A stretch of 64,000 nucleotides of DNA from Leifsonia sp. EB41 (GTDB lineage Bacteria > Actinomycetota > Actinomycetes > Actinomycetales > Microbacteriaceae), in the NCBI RefSeq assembly GCF_041262565.1, contig NZ_JBGCCJ010000001.1, positions 744,001 through 808,000 on the forward strand. The letters are read 5' to 3'. The notes beneath the pieces are model-generated. The model worked only from the letters and a program-made list of their open reading frames with translations. It ran no database searches and was not told the origin of the DNA. The translations under genes and the position numbers were made by a program. Positions 1 to 8,255 of this stretch are shown here, one piece after another (position 1 is the stretch's first letter; every line of letters begins with the position of its first letter).

Positions 1-419
1 CCGCGGCTGACGAGGTCGATGACCTCGTCGTTCGACGTGCACAGGTAGACGCTCGCGCCGTCGCTCATCAGCGTGGTCTGGGCCAGGTCGTTGACCCCCG
101 ACTCGCGGAGCTGGTTGACGGCGGTGCGGATCTGCTGGAGCGAGATGCCGGTGTCGAGCAGCCGCTTGACCAGCTTGAGCACGAGGATGTCGCGGAAGCC
201 GTAGAGGCGCTGCGAGCCGGAGCCGGCCGCGCCGCGGACCGTGGGCTCCACGAGGCCGGTGCGCGCCCAGTAGTCGAGCTGGCGGTAGGAGATGCCGGCC
301 GCGCGGGCCGCGACGGCGCCGCGGTAGCCGTTGGCGTCGTCCATCTCGGGGAGGCCGTCGGTGAACAACAGCCCCAGGTCGTACCGGGCGGCGTCGTTGT
401 CACGACTCAGTTCGCTCAT
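1..419 (-). CDS. MerR-family transcriptional regulator, partial (Rv1830-like)
   Basis: Only the first 139 residues are inside the window; the gene runs off its left edge. After about 27 residues there is a MerR-type winged helix-turn-helix (residues GISYRQLDYWARTGLVEP, then a RLYGFRDILVLKLVKRLLD segment), followed by the start of the effector or dimer region. The start is ATG at 419 with a GAGGGG ribosome site 9 bases upstream. In mycobacteria garA, a first MerR gene and this second MerR gene lie together, usually with a DUF151 nuclease gene between the two MerR genes. Here no gene fits between them. The regulatory target is not visible. Confidence 0.85.
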   Translation of the reverse strand, partial: MSELSRDNDAARYDLGLLFTDGLPEMDDANGYRGAVAARAAGISYRQLDYWARTGLVEPTVRGAAGSGSQRLYGFRDILVLKLVKRLLDTGISLQQIRTAVNQLRESGVNDLAQTTLMSDGASVYLCTSNDEVIDLVSR

Positions 420-473
420 GATGACTGCCCCTCGGTTGACGGATCGTGCGCTTCATGATGAGGCGCTTCAACC

Positions 474-502
474 ACGGTACCCATCCCCCGGTCGCCGGGC
501 AA
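474..502 (-). promoter_or_regulatory. Possible promoter of the first MerR gene
   Basis: On the minus strand TTGCCC (502-497) is followed after 17 bases by TACCGT (479-474). The spacing is ideal and the match to a vegetative promoter is moderate. It lies 55 bases upstream of the ATG at 419, in the gap that separates the two MerR genes. Inferred from sequence only. Confidence 0.35.
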
Positions 503-538
503 CGACATCCGGAAAACGTCCTCGGCGTGTCGAGTCGG

Positions 539-1234
539 TCAGGGCTGGAGGCGCGTCAGGGCGGCGCGGATGATGCTGCCCCGGACGACGTCGAGCTGCC
601 CCGCGATCTCGCGGGCGAGCTCGGCGGTCTGCGGTCCCGCCGTCACGTCCTTGCGGCGCGCCAGCGGAACGAGAGCGGTCTCGATCAGCCCGATCTCCCG
701 CTCGGCGGCGGCGCGGAACCCGCGGAGGTGGCGCGGCCCGATCCCGGTGCTGGACAGTTCGGCGAGCGCTCGGAGCATGGTCAGCGTGTCCTCGCCGTAG
801 ACCTCTGCCGGCACGACGAGCGAGGCGCTGATGGCCTCCTGCAGCAGTTCGGGGGTGGCGCCGGCCTCGCGGAGCAGCTCGTCGCGGTGGAACCGGCGGC
901 CGGCCGGAAGCATCGACGCCGAGTCGCGGGCTCCCCCGGGAAGCGGCGGGTTCTCGCCCGCGTCGAGAGCGGCGAGGTACTTCTTGATGACCTTGAGCGG
1001 AAGGTAGTTGTCCCGCTGCATCGCCAGCACGGTGTGCAGCCGCTCCACATCGGCGGGCGAGAACTTGCGGTAGCCCGACGCCGTGCGCGACGGCGCGATG
1101 AGCCCGCGCTCCTCGAGGAAGCGCAGCTTGGACGACGACAGGTCCGGGAACTCGGGGGTCAGGCGCGCCAGCACCTGGCCGATCGAGAGCAGTGCGGGCG
1201 AGGCCGTGTGCGCCCTCGCTGCTTGCCGGGCCAC
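539..1234 (-). CDS. ftsR: MerR-family regulator, FtsR-like
   Basis: The protein has 231 residues. A MerR helix-turn-helix sits near residues 15-70 (LSIGQVLARLTPEFPDLS, then LRFLEERGLIAPSRTASGYR), followed by a long helical C-terminal region. The size and the position directly after garA match Rv1828 of Mycobacterium and FtsR of Corynebacterium glutamicum, which activates ftsZ. The GTG at 1234 lies 7 bases after the garA stop, so the gene is probably cotranscribed with garA. The ribosome site is weak. A role in controlling cell division is inferred from the family and the neighbours. Confidence 0.8.
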   Translation of the reverse strand: MARQAARAHTASPALLSIGQVLARLTPEFPDLSSSKLRFLEERGLIAPSRTASGYRKFSPADVERLHTVLAMQRDNYLPLKVIKKYLAALDAGENPPLPGGARDSASMLPAGRRFHRDELLREAGATPELLQEAISASLVVPAEVYGEDTLTMLRALAELSSTGIGPRHLRGFRAAAEREIGLIETALVPLARRKDVTAGPQTAELAREIAGQLDVVRGSIIRAALTRLQP

Positions 1235-1241
1235 TGGTTCG

Positions 1242-1757
1242 TTAGTTCTTCGCCGCAGCGGCGAGGTCTTGCCGTGAGGCGTAGAACGTGAGCCGGAACT
1301 TGCCGATCTGGACCTCGGACGAGTCGCTGAGCAGGGCGCTCTCGATGCGCACGCCGTCGTAGTACGTGCCGTTGAGCGAGCCCAGGTCGCGGACCTCGAA
1401 GGCCGTGCCGCGGCGCGTGAACTCCGCGTGGCGGCGCGAGACGGTCACGTCGTCGAGGAAGATGTCGGCGTTCGGGTGGCGACCCGCGCTGGTGACATCG
1501 GCGTCGAGGAGGAAGCGGGCTCCCGTATTGGGACCGCGCCGCACGATGAGCAGGGCGGAGCCCGACGGCAGCGCCGCGATCGCCTCCTGCTCCTCCGGGC
1601 TGATCTCACCGTCCATCGGGAACATCTTGGAGATGAACTCCTCGCCGAAGCGCGCGGTCGTGTCCTCGTTCCCCGTCGCGGCGTCGCGCAGGGGGTTCTC
1701 GGCGTCGCGGCCGTCGTCGGCAGCAGAAGCCCATTCAGGGTAGTTCTCGTCAGGCAC
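1242..1757 (-). CDS. garA: FHA-domain protein of the GarA/OdhI type
   Basis: The protein has 171 residues. The C-terminal half is an FHA domain with the phosphothreonine-binding residues in GRHPNADIFLDDVTVSRRHAEF and the LGSLNGTYYDG segment. The acidic N-terminus carries a TT pair (NEDTTARFGEEF) resembling the ETT motif that Ser/Thr kinases phosphorylate in GarA and OdhI. In those proteins the unphosphorylated form inhibits 2-oxoglutarate dehydrogenase and related enzymes. I chose GTG at 1757 because AGGAGG lies 6 bases upstream; in-frame codons further upstream are less well placed. It overlaps the end of the phosphatidyltransferase gene by 8 bases. Confidence 0.85.
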   Translation of the reverse strand: MPDENYPEWASAADDGRDAENPLRDAATGNEDTTARFGEEFISKMFPMDGEISPEEQEAIAALPSGSALLIVRRGPNTGARFLLDADVTSAGRHPNADIFLDDVTVSRRHAEFTRRGTAFEVRDLGSLNGTYYDGVRIESALLSDSSEVQIGKFRLTFYASRQDLAAAAKN

Positions 1758-2379
1758 CGTCAACCTCCTCGTGGTCAAGCCTATCGGAATGTGGCCCGCT
1801 GTCATCGGCCGGGAGGCGGATGACCCGTGCGGTCTCGCGAATGTAGACGATGCCGGCCCACCAGTAGAGGAAGGCGCCCCACAGTGCGAAGGCCCAGCCG
1901 AGCGGCAGAGAGAAGGGCGCGAGCGGGTCGAACGCCTCCCCTAGCATGAGCAGCGGGAGGGCGCAGAACAGGCAGAACGTGGCGATCTTGCCGAGGCGGT
2001 GGACCGGAAGCGGACCGAAGCCGTGGTTCGCCAGGATCACCCCGAGGACCGCCAGCATGACGTCGCGCGCGAGGATCACCGCCACCAGCCACCAGGGGAT
2101 GACCTCCCGCCAGGCCAGGCCGACGAGGGCGGCGAAGATGTAGAGGCGGTCGGCGGCGGGGTCGAGGAGCTGCCCGAGCCGGGACACCTGGTTCAGCTTC
2201 CTGGCGAGCCAGCCGTCGAGGAAGTCGGTGATGCTGGAGACGACGAGGACGAGGAGGGCGAGAGCGTCCTCCCCCGTGATCACGAACGCCAGGAACACCG
2301 GCACCAGAGCGAGCCGGAAGAAGCTGAGGACGTTCGGGATCGTCCACACGCGCGAGCTCACCGCGCCGACACCATCCAC
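1750..2379 (-). CDS. CDP-alcohol phosphatidyltransferase family protein
   Basis: This is an integral membrane enzyme of 209 residues with about five to six hydrophobic segments. The family signature DG-x2-AR-x8-G-x3-D-x3-D is complete (DGWLARKLNQVSRLGQLLDP, then AADR). Such enzymes transfer a phosphatidyl group from CDP-diacylglycerol to an alcohol. The position before garA matches mycobacterial pgsA2, whose acceptor is uncertain, so no acceptor is assigned. A separate canonical pgsA lies at 56885-57508. The gene probably starts the operon with garA and ftsR. Confidence 0.85.
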   Translation of the reverse strand: MDGVGAVSSRVWTIPNVLSFFRLALVPVFLAFVITGEDALALLVLVVSSITDFLDGWLARKLNQVSRLGQLLDPAADRLYIFAALVGLAWREVIPWWLVAVILARDVMLAVLGVILANHGFGPLPVHRLGKIATFCLFCALPLLMLGEAFDPLAPFSLPLGWAFALWGAFLYWWAGIVYIRETARVIRLPADDSGPHSDRLDHEEVDGA

Positions 2380-2433
2380 GATTCCACTCTACTGACCGTG
2401 GTCCTCCCGTCGAGGGAGGTCTACGACCCTAGG

Positions 2434-3270
2434 ATGTGGGGCGTGGAGCCCTTCTTCGTGTGCCTCTGGATCCTCGCGGGCGTGTGCGCGGCGACCTGGG
2501 TGCTGTCGCTGGTCACCGGCGAGCACTCCTGGGTGGACCGGATCTGGTCCATCGTGCCCGTCGTCTACGTCTGGGTGTTCGCCATCGCGGCCGGCCTGCA
2601 CGACGCCCGGCTCGACCTGATGGCCGGGCTCGTGACGCTGTGGGGCGCGCGGCTGACCGTCAACTTCGCGCGCAAGGGCGGCTACGCGCCGGGCGGCGAG
2701 GACTACCGCTGGGAGGTGCTGCGCGGCCGGATGGGCCCCGGCGCCTTCGCTGTCTTCAACCTGTTCTTCATCGTGATCTACCAGAACGTGCTGCTCCTGC
2801 TGATCGCGCTGCCCGCCTGGACCGCGTTCCAGCACCCGACGCCGCTGAACGGCTTCGACCTCGTGTGCGCCGTGCTGTTCCTCGTGCTGCTCGCCGGCGA
2901 GACGGTCGCCGACCAGCAGCAGTGGGTCTTCCAGAACAGGAAGAGGGCGGAGGTCGCCGCGGGCCGCGAGCCGAGCCCGCGCTTCCTGCAGACCGGGCTG
3001 TTCCGCTATTCCCGGCACCCCAACTTCTTCTGCGAGCAGGCCCAGTGGTGGGTGGTGTTCCTGTTCGGCTGCGTGGCGGCCGGCTCGCTGCTGCAGTGGA
3101 CCGTGATCGGGCCGCTGCTGCTCACCGGGCTCTTCATCGGCTCCACGGTCTTCACCGAGAGCATCTCGCGCTCGCGCTACCCCGAGTACGCGGAGTACCA
3201 GCGCCGCACGTCGCCGATCGTGCCGTGGTTCCCGCGCCGGGGCGGGGAGGCCGTCACGGCGCGGTCGTGA
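2434..3270 (+). CDS. DUF1295 domain membrane protein (steroid 5-alpha-reductase-like)
   Basis: The protein has 278 residues and about six membrane segments. The C-terminal part has the DUF1295 signature RYSRHPNFFCEQAQWWVVF and a final RSRYPEYAEYQRRTSPIVPW. The family is related to 3-oxo-5-alpha-steroid 4-dehydrogenases and isoprenylcysteine methyltransferases, but its substrates in actinobacteria are unknown. ATG at 2434 is the first in-frame ATG at the natural hydrophobic N-terminus. The longer in-frame extension upstream is antisense to the phosphatidyltransferase. Its 3' end overlaps the next, convergent gene by 17 bases. Confidence 0.8.
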   Translation: MWGVEPFFVCLWILAGVCAATWVLSLVTGEHSWVDRIWSIVPVVYVWVFAIAAGLHDARLDLMAGLVTLWGARLTVNFARKGGYAPGGEDYRWEVLRGRMGPGAFAVFNLFFIVIYQNVLLLLIALPAWTAFQHPTPLNGFDLVCAVLFLVLLAGETVADQQQWVFQNRKRAEVAAGREPSPRFLQTGLFRYSRHPNFFCEQAQWWVVFLFGCVAAGSLLQWTVIGPLLLTGLFIGSTVFTESISRSRYPEYAEYQRRTSPIVPWFPRRGGEAVTARS

Positions 3271-3751
3271 CGGCGCGCGCCGGACGCGGGAAGGCCTCCC
3301 GCATATGGTCGGAGTCGAGGTAGTCGGCCACGCCGATGAGGATGAGGCTGAACACGATCTGTTCCGTCACCATCCAGAACGGGTAGAGCCCGGGGATCGC
3401 GGCGATGACGAGCGTGATGACCGGGAAGATCTTCGAGAACAGCCGCAGCCGCGAGTAGGCCCAGTAGTAGCCCTTCTGCGCGCGCCAGGCGAAGTAGAAC
3501 AGCGTGACAGTCATGCCGAGCACGACGACCGAGCGCATCCAGACCGCGAACGGGACGGGCGCGCCGTCGAGCGTGAGCACGAGCGCGATGACGACGGCGG
3601 TGGTGCCGACGACGAGTTCGGCGACCAGCAGCCAGGCGATGACGACGAACGCGCGGCGCGTCCGCGGGTGGTCGCGCCCTTCCTCCGGGACGGTGTAACC
3701 GGCGTGGCGTCCGCCCGCGATCCGGTCGAGCCGTCGGAGCAGTGAATCCAT
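3254..3751 (-). CDS. Hypothetical membrane protein with four predicted membrane segments
   Basis: The protein has 165 residues. A short charged N-terminus is followed by four hydrophobic stretches (beginning FVVIAWLLVAELVV, SVVVLGMTVTLFYFAW, FPVITLVIAAI and IVFSLILIGVADYL). The last ends in a charged tail. I do not recognise the family. ATG at 3751 (MDSLLRRLDR) was preferred over upstream in-frame codons because the preceding residues are unlike a membrane protein N-terminus. The gene is convergent with the DUF1295 gene and divergent from the repeat protein at 3825. Confidence 0.7.
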   Translation of the reverse strand: MDSLLRRLDRIAGGRHAGYTVPEEGRDHPRTRRAFVVIAWLLVAELVVGTTAVVIALVLTLDGAPVPFAVWMRSVVVLGMTVTLFYFAWRAQKGYYWAYSRLRLFSKIFPVITLVIAAIPGLYPFWMVTEQIVFSLILIGVADYLDSDHMREAFPRPARAVTTAP

Positions 3752-3824
3752 GTATTCACGGTAACGTGACGCGGCTGGGAGATGCTTCCACCTTTCGATG
3801 GATCCAGCGCGTACGGTTGGATCC

Positions 3825-4325
3825 ATGTCCTGCATCCGCTTCAACACCCCCGCTCAGCGCCAGGCCATGCGCGACCACAGCCCCGCGATGCTGACCGCGG
3901 AGGAGGCCGCTGCGCTGCACCCGGCGCCGGAGTTCACGGAGAGCAAGCTGCGGCGGCTGCGGCTGCTGGCGACGGACCCGAATCCGAAGATCCGGGAGGC
4001 CGTCGCGTCCAGCTACAACACGCCGCTCGACCTGTTCGAGACGCTCGCGAAGGACCCCGACGAGGGCGTGCGCGGCTGCGTCGCGAAGAACGAGGCGACG
4101 CCGTGCGACATCCTGCGCTCGCTCGCAAGCGACCGGTCGGAGACGGTGCGCGGCTGGGTCGCGGTCAACTATTACGTGCCGGCGGATGTGATGGACAAGC
4201 TGGCGAAGGATCGCAGCCGGACCGTGCGCAGCCTCGTGAAGTGGAAGGCGCAGCTCGCCGAAGAGGAAGGCACGGCGGAGGAGGGCGCGCCCGTGCGGGC
4301 CGAGGAGCCCGCCCTCCAGCCATGA
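3825..4325 (+). CDS. Leucine-rich-repeat-variant (LRV) protein
   Basis: The protein has 166 residues. Residues 40-140 hold about four helical repeats of roughly 24 residues with the pattern DPxxxVRxxVAxNxxTPxDxLxxLA, for example DPDEGVRGCVAKNEATP and DRSETVRGWVAVNYYVP. This is the LRV type, a HEAT-like solenoid used for protein binding. The C-terminus is an acidic tail. An in-frame ATG at 3798 is also possible; neither has a strong ribosome site. The stop overlaps the ATG of the S4 gene (ATGA), so the LRV, S4 and DUF72 genes probably form one transcript. Function unknown. Confidence 0.75.
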   Translation: MSCIRFNTPAQRQAMRDHSPAMLTAEEAAALHPAPEFTESKLRRLRLLATDPNPKIREAVASSYNTPLDLFETLAKDPDEGVRGCVAKNEATPCDILRSLASDRSETVRGWVAVNYYVPADVMDKLAKDRSRTVRSLVKWKAQLAEEEGTAEEGAPVRAEEPALQP

Positions 4326-4699
4326 CCGGCCCGGCCATGACGAGCGTCCGCGTCGACGCCTGGGCGTGGGCGGTGCGGCTCTACAAGACGCGGTCGGCGG
4401 CCTCCGACGCCTGCAAGGCCGGGCATCTGAAGGTGAACGGCGACCGGGCGAAGCCGTCGCAGCAGGTGAAGGTCGGCGACGAGGTGCGCGCCTTCGTCGG
4501 CGGCTCGGAGAAGATCTATATCGCCCGCAGACTGATCGTGAAGCGCGTCGGGGCGGCGATCGCGGCCGAGTGTTTCGAGGATCTGACGCCTCCCCCGCCG
4601 CCGAAGGCCGAGACGCCGTCGGACATCACCCGCGAGCGCGGCTCCGGCCGCCCGACCAAGCGCGACCGGCGCCTGCTGGACCAGCTGCGGGGCCATTGA
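4322..4699 (+). CDS. S4-domain RNA-binding protein (Hsp15-like)
   Basis: The protein has 125 residues. The S4 RNA-binding fold spans residues 7-60 (VRVDAWAWAVRLYKTRSAAS, then a lysine-rich loop and VKVGDEVRAF). A basic C-terminal tail (SGRPTKRDRRLLDQL) follows. This resembles the heat-shock protein Hsp15/HslR, which in E. coli binds 50S subunits carrying stalled nascent chains. The ATG overlaps the upstream stop as ATGA, and its own stop overlaps the DUF72 start as TGATG, so the three genes are tightly coupled. Confidence 0.85.
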   Translation: MTGPAMTSVRVDAWAWAVRLYKTRSAASDACKAGHLKVNGDRAKPSQQVKVGDEVRAFVGGSEKIYIARRLIVKRVGAAIAAECFEDLTPPPPPKAETPSDITRERGSGRPTKRDRRLLDQLRGH

Positions 4700-5508
4700 T
4701 GGCGGTGGCGCGGGTGGGGATCTCCGGGTGGACGTACGCGCCCTGGCGCGGGGTGTTCTACCCGAAGGGCCTGCCGCATCGTGCGGAGCTCGAGTACGCG
4801 TCGCAACGGCTCAACTCGATCGAGCTCAACGGCAGCTTCTACGCGCTGCAGAAGCCGTCCAGCTTCCGCACCTGGGCGGCGAGCACGCCGGACGACTTCG
4901 TGTTCTCGGTGAAGGGCGGCCGCTACATCACGCACATCCTGCGCCTGAAGAACGCGCGGGCGGCCGCGGCCAACCTGTTCGCCTCCGGGGTGCTGACCCT
5001 CGGCCCCAAGCTCGGCCCCCTGCTCTGGCAGCTCCCGCCGAACCTGCAGTTTGACCCGGAGGCGCTGGACGCGTTCCTGGCGATGCTGCCGAAGACGACC
5101 GCGGAGGCGCGGGCGCTGGCCGCGGACACGACCCTGGAGCAGGACAGGACGGACTACTCCGGCGGGGACGACCGCCCGCTCCGGCACGCTGTGGAGGCAC
5201 GGCACGCGAGCTTCGCCGACCCCGCGTTCCCGCGCCTCTGCCGCGCGCACGGCGTCGCGGTGGTGCTCGCGGACACCGCAGGGCGCTATCCGGTGCTGCG
5301 CGAGACGACCGCGGACTTCGTGTACGTGCGCCTGCACGGCGACGAGGAGCTGTACGCGAGCGGGTACACCGACGAGGCCCTCGACCGCTGGGCCGGCGAA
5401 CTGCACGAGCGGCTCGCGGAGGGGCTGGACGTCTACGCCTACTTCGACAACGACCTGAAGGTGCGGGCGCCGTACGACGCGATGGGGCTGCTGGGGAGGC
5501 TGCGCTAG
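4699..5508 (+). CDS. DUF72 (YecE-like) protein
   Basis: The protein has 269 residues with the DUF72 TIM-barrel landmarks: VGISGWTYAPWRGVFYPKGL at the N-terminus, the NSIELNGSFYALQKPSSFRTW segment and a C-terminal YAYFDNDLKVRAPYDAMGL. The family is widespread, but no activity is established. The start overlaps the S4 stop by one base. The TAG stop is shared, in a CTAG palindrome, with the convergent VOC gene. Confidence 0.85.
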   Translation: MAVARVGISGWTYAPWRGVFYPKGLPHRAELEYASQRLNSIELNGSFYALQKPSSFRTWAASTPDDFVFSVKGGRYITHILRLKNARAAAANLFASGVLTLGPKLGPLLWQLPPNLQFDPEALDAFLAMLPKTTAEARALAADTTLEQDRTDYSGGDDRPLRHAVEARHASFADPAFPRLCRAHGVAVVLADTAGRYPVLRETTADFVYVRLHGDEELYASGYTDEALDRWAGELHERLAEGLDVYAYFDNDLKVRAPYDAMGLLGRLR

Positions 5509-5894
5509 CCCGCCAGCACCGACATCACGTTGCCCGCCGGGTCGCGGAACCAGGCGATGTCCGGTCCGCGATTGACGGCCCGGCCGCGCGCGATGCCCTT
5601 CTCGTCGGTGTGGAGGTCGTCGTCGTCGTAGATCTTGGTGACGACGCCTTTCGCGTTGAGGTCGTCGACGGCGACGTCGATGTCGTCCACGGCGAGGTTC
5701 AGGATCGTGTAGCTCGCCGGGGTGTGGTCGGGCTTCGGGTAGACGAAGACGTGGCCGCCGCTCGGGAGGGCGATGTCGAGGTTGCCCCCGGGACCCTCCG
5801 TCACCTCCAGGCCGAGGGCGTCGCGGTAGAAGTCGCGGGCGGCGTCGATGTCGTTCACGCTGAAACCGCTGAAGATGTCGATTGCGTTGACCAT
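5505..5894 (-). CDS. VOC-family (glyoxalase/bleomycin-resistance fold) protein
   Basis: A single VOC-fold protein of 129 residues: IDIFSGFSVNDIDAARDFYR at the start and WFRDPAGNVMSVL at the end, with internal beta-alpha-beta-beta-beta units. Members are metal enzymes or binding proteins (glyoxalase I, dioxygenases, drug-binding proteins); the substrate cannot be deduced. An ATG three codons upstream at 5903 is an alternative. Its stop is interlocked with that of the convergent DUF72 gene. Confidence 0.8.
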   Translation of the reverse strand: MVNAIDIFSGFSVNDIDAARDFYRDALGLEVTEGPGGNLDIALPSGGHVFVYPKPDHTPASYTILNLAVDDIDVAVDDLNAKGVVTKIYDDDDLHTDEKGIARGRAVNRGPDIAWFRDPAGNVMSVLAG

Positions 5895-5927
5895 GGCGCC
5901 CACTCTGCCCCAGCGCGGCGACGGAGT

Positions 5928-6875
5928 CTAGACGAAGCGCACGGCCTCCTGCAGCCGCGGCCGCAGCTCGAAGGCGCGGTCGACGCTGGCGCGGCCGGCG
6001 GCGTCGGCTCCATCACGGAGGATCTTCGGCAGCAGCGAGCGCCGCACCACCGTCGCACCGGCCAGCCTCCCGCGCTGCACGACGTCGAGCGGGACGGCGA
6101 GGGCGTCGTCCGGGACGACCACGATCAGGCCGGTGAAGCGAACGCCCGCCTGGCGCGCGAAGCTCTTCGCGGAGTTGTGCAGCTCGTGGAAGGGCTCCTC
6201 CTCGCGGCCGATCCCCTCGCCCACCAGCTCGCCCTTGGCGAGCTTGACCTGGCTCCCCCAGTCGGCGGAGCGGATTGCGAACAGGCCGGCGGGGCCGAGG
6301 ACGATGTGGTCGAGCTTGGCGTCGGTGGCAGGGTGCACGGCCACGTCGTTCCAGATCGTGAAGCCGATGCCGAGGCCCGAGACGGCGCGCGCGGTCGCCT
6401 CCTCGGCGAGCGCCTCCGCCAGCAGTAGACGGATCTCGCGCGGCGCGGAGCGCACCAGCCCCGGGTCGTACGGGTCGGCGAGATCCGTGCCGCGGCCCAT
6501 CCACTCGCGCATCAGGGTGAGGAAGCGCTCGCGCGCACGGCCGCCGGGATGCCCGTAGCTGCGCGCGCGCACAGTCGGCCCGCGGCCCGCCGAGCGGGTG
6601 GGGTGCACAGTGGCGCTGAAGCCGCCGCCGCCCGACTCGCCGGAGACGGCGTCGACCACCAGGGACTCGCCGCGGTCGTAGCGCGCCCGGTCCTCCGGGT
6701 CGCCGACCTGCTCCCAGGCGAACTGGACGGCCTGGAACGCCTCAGCGGTGCCGCCGGTGTCGGGGTGCGTGAGCCGGGCGAGCCGGCGGTAGGCGCGGCG
6801 CAGTTCCTCCTGGCTGACGGTCGCGCTGACGCCGAGCACCTCGTAGGCGCTCGGCGCGGCGGGACTGTCACTCAT
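5928..6875 (-). CDS. J-domain protein fused to a degenerate NERD-like domain
   Basis: The protein has 315 residues. Residues 10-70 are a J domain with the diagnostic HPD at 37-39, which stimulates the ATPase of Hsp70 partners. A glycine-rich linker follows. Residues 160-290 resemble the NERD (nuclease-related) fold: D189 of LDHIVLGPAGLFAI is present. However, the E-x-K that normally follows about 13 residues later is replaced by R202 and A204 (IRSAD), so nuclease activity is unlikely. A C-terminal helical part ends the protein. It appears to be a single gene. A role as a client-targeting cochaperone is inferred. Confidence 0.8.
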   Translation of the reverse strand: MSDSPAAPSAYEVLGVSATVSQEELRRAYRRLARLTHPDTGGTAEAFQAVQFAWEQVGDPEDRARYDRGESLVVDAVSGESGGGGFSATVHPTRSAGRGPTVRARSYGHPGGRARERFLTLMREWMGRGTDLADPYDPGLVRSAPREIRLLLAEALAEEATARAVSGLGIGFTIWNDVAVHPATDAKLDHIVLGPAGLFAIRSADWGSQVKLAKGELVGEGIGREEEPFHELHNSAKSFARQAGVRFTGLIVVVPDDALAVPLDVVQRGRLAGATVVRRSLLPKILRDGADAAGRASVDRAFELRPRLQEAVRFV

Positions 6876-6987
6876 GGTTCACGAGAGTAGCGGGCGGATC
6901 CGCGAATTCGCTCGATTTCGATTGAGGACGGTATGTGACCGCATGCCGCAATAGCCTGGTCTCACACCAACCGGAAGGGCAGGAATC

Positions 6988-7371
6988 ATGACCATCAGCG
7001 ACTGGCGCATCGAGCTCATCATCATCCCCGTGACCGACGTGGACCGGGCCAAGGCGTTCTACGTGGACGCGCTCGGCTGGCACGCCGACTTCGACCAGCG
7101 CGTCTCCGACACGCTCCGGTTCGTGCAGGTGACGCCTCCCGGCTCGGCCTGCTCGATCGCGTTCGGCGAGGGGCTGACCGACATGGCGCCCGGCACGATG
7201 AAGGGGCTGCAGATCGTGATCCCGGACGCCGACGAGGCGCTGGAGCACCTGCGCAGCAACGGCGTCGAGGCGCAGGGCGTCGACGAGCAGGCGTGGGGCC
7301 GCTTCGTCTTCTACACCGACCCGGACGGCAACGGCTGGAGCCTCCAGCAGCTCGTGCCGCAGAACCGCTAG
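6988..7371 (+). CDS. VOC-family glyoxalase-like protein
   Basis: The protein has 127 residues: IELIIIPVTDVDRAKAFYVD at the N-terminus and FVFYTDPDGNGWSLQQL at the C-terminus, typical of one-module VOC proteins related to glyoxalase I and dioxygenases. A ribosome site (AGGAA) lies just before the ATG. Its TAG stop overlaps that of the convergent crtEb gene in a CTAG sequence. Substrate unknown. It shares no operon with the other two VOC genes in the window (5505 and 30519). Confidence 0.8.
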   Translation: MTISDWRIELIIIPVTDVDRAKAFYVDALGWHADFDQRVSDTLRFVQVTPPGSACSIAFGEGLTDMAPGTMKGLQIVIPDADEALEHLRSNGVEAQGVDEQAWGRFVFYTDPDGNGWSLQQLVPQNR

Positions 7372-8255
7372 CGGGTCGATCCCAGCGCGTAAGCGATCAG
7401 CAGCAGGGTCACCACGAACCCGCACGCGTAGTTGATCCAGAGGAAGCGCCGCCAGCCCCGGTTGGCGGCGCTCGCGCGTGCGTCGGGGACCGACCAGTAC
7501 GGCGCGGCGGTGAGGATGTACGGCACGGCGAGCACGGCGGCGAGCGGCCCTGGCCACGCGGTGCCGAGCATCGCGACGCCGGCGGCGGCCCAGGCGAGGA
7601 TGGCGAGCCGGGTGGTGCGGGCGGCGCCGAGCGCGGTCGCGATGGAGGCGATGCCGGCCTCCCGGTCGGGGACGACGTCCTGCACGGCGCCGAAGGCGTG
7701 GCTGCCGACGCCCCACAGGAAGAACGCGAGCAGCAGCAGCCAGAGCTCCGGCGTGAAGACGGCGCCGGCGAGAACGAGCCCGTAGAGCGCCGGGCTGACG
7801 AAGTGGAAACTCGACGTCGCCGAGTCGAGGAACGGGACCTCCTTGAACCGCAGCCCTTTCACCGAGTACGCCAGCACGGCGAAGACGCTCGCGGAGAGCA
7901 CCAGCCACGACAGCGGCGAGCCGACCACCACGAGGAAGACCAGGAACGGCACGTTCGTCACGGCGGCGGCCACGAGCGTGCGGCGATGCATCCCCCGGTC
8001 GAGGAGGGCGCCCTCCGCGCCGCCCTTGCGCGGGTTGCGCAGGTCGGACTCGTAGTCGAACACGTCATTCACCCCGTACATCGCCAGGTTGTACGGGATG
8101 AGGAAGTAGAGCGTGCCCACGACGAGCACGATGTCCACCCGGCCGGTGGTGACCAGGTACGCCGCGGCGAACGGGAAGGCGGTGTTGATCCAGCTCAGCG
8201 GGCGGGAGGCGAGGAGGAGCTGGCGGCCGGCGGACGGCACGACGGCGGTGGTCAT
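7368..8255 (-). CDS. crtEb: Lycopene elongase, UbiA-family prenyltransferase
   Basis: The protein has 295 residues and eight or nine membrane segments. The two UbiA aspartate motifs are present: NDVFDYESD near residue 63 and VQDVVPDREAG in the second half. In C. glutamicum CrtEb adds two C5 units to lycopene to give the C50 carotenoid flavuxanthin. It is the last gene of the carotenoid operon and overlaps crtYf by 4 bases. Assignment rests on the family plus its position beside crtYe/crtYf, which defines the decaprenoxanthin-type cluster. Confidence 0.9.
   Translation of the reverse strand: MTTAVVPSAGRQLLLASRPLSWINTAFPFAAAYLVTTGRVDIVLVVGTLYFLIPYNLAMYGVNDVFDYESDLRNPRKGGAEGALLDRGMHRRTLVAAAVTNVPFLVFLVVVGSPLSWLVLSASVFAVLAYSVKGLRFKEVPFLDSATSSFHFVSPALYGLVLAGAVFTPELWLLLLAFFLWGVGSHAFGAVQDVVPDREAGIASIATALGAARTTRLAILAWAAAGVAMLGTAWPGPLAAVLAVPYILTAAPYWSVPDARASAANRGWRRFLWINYACGFVVTLLLIAYALGSTR

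Noticed and set aside
420-538. Missing DUF151 bifunctional nuclease gene between the two MerR genes
   Set aside because: The gap is too short for a gene and shows no remnant, so absence is simply a lineage difference in order.
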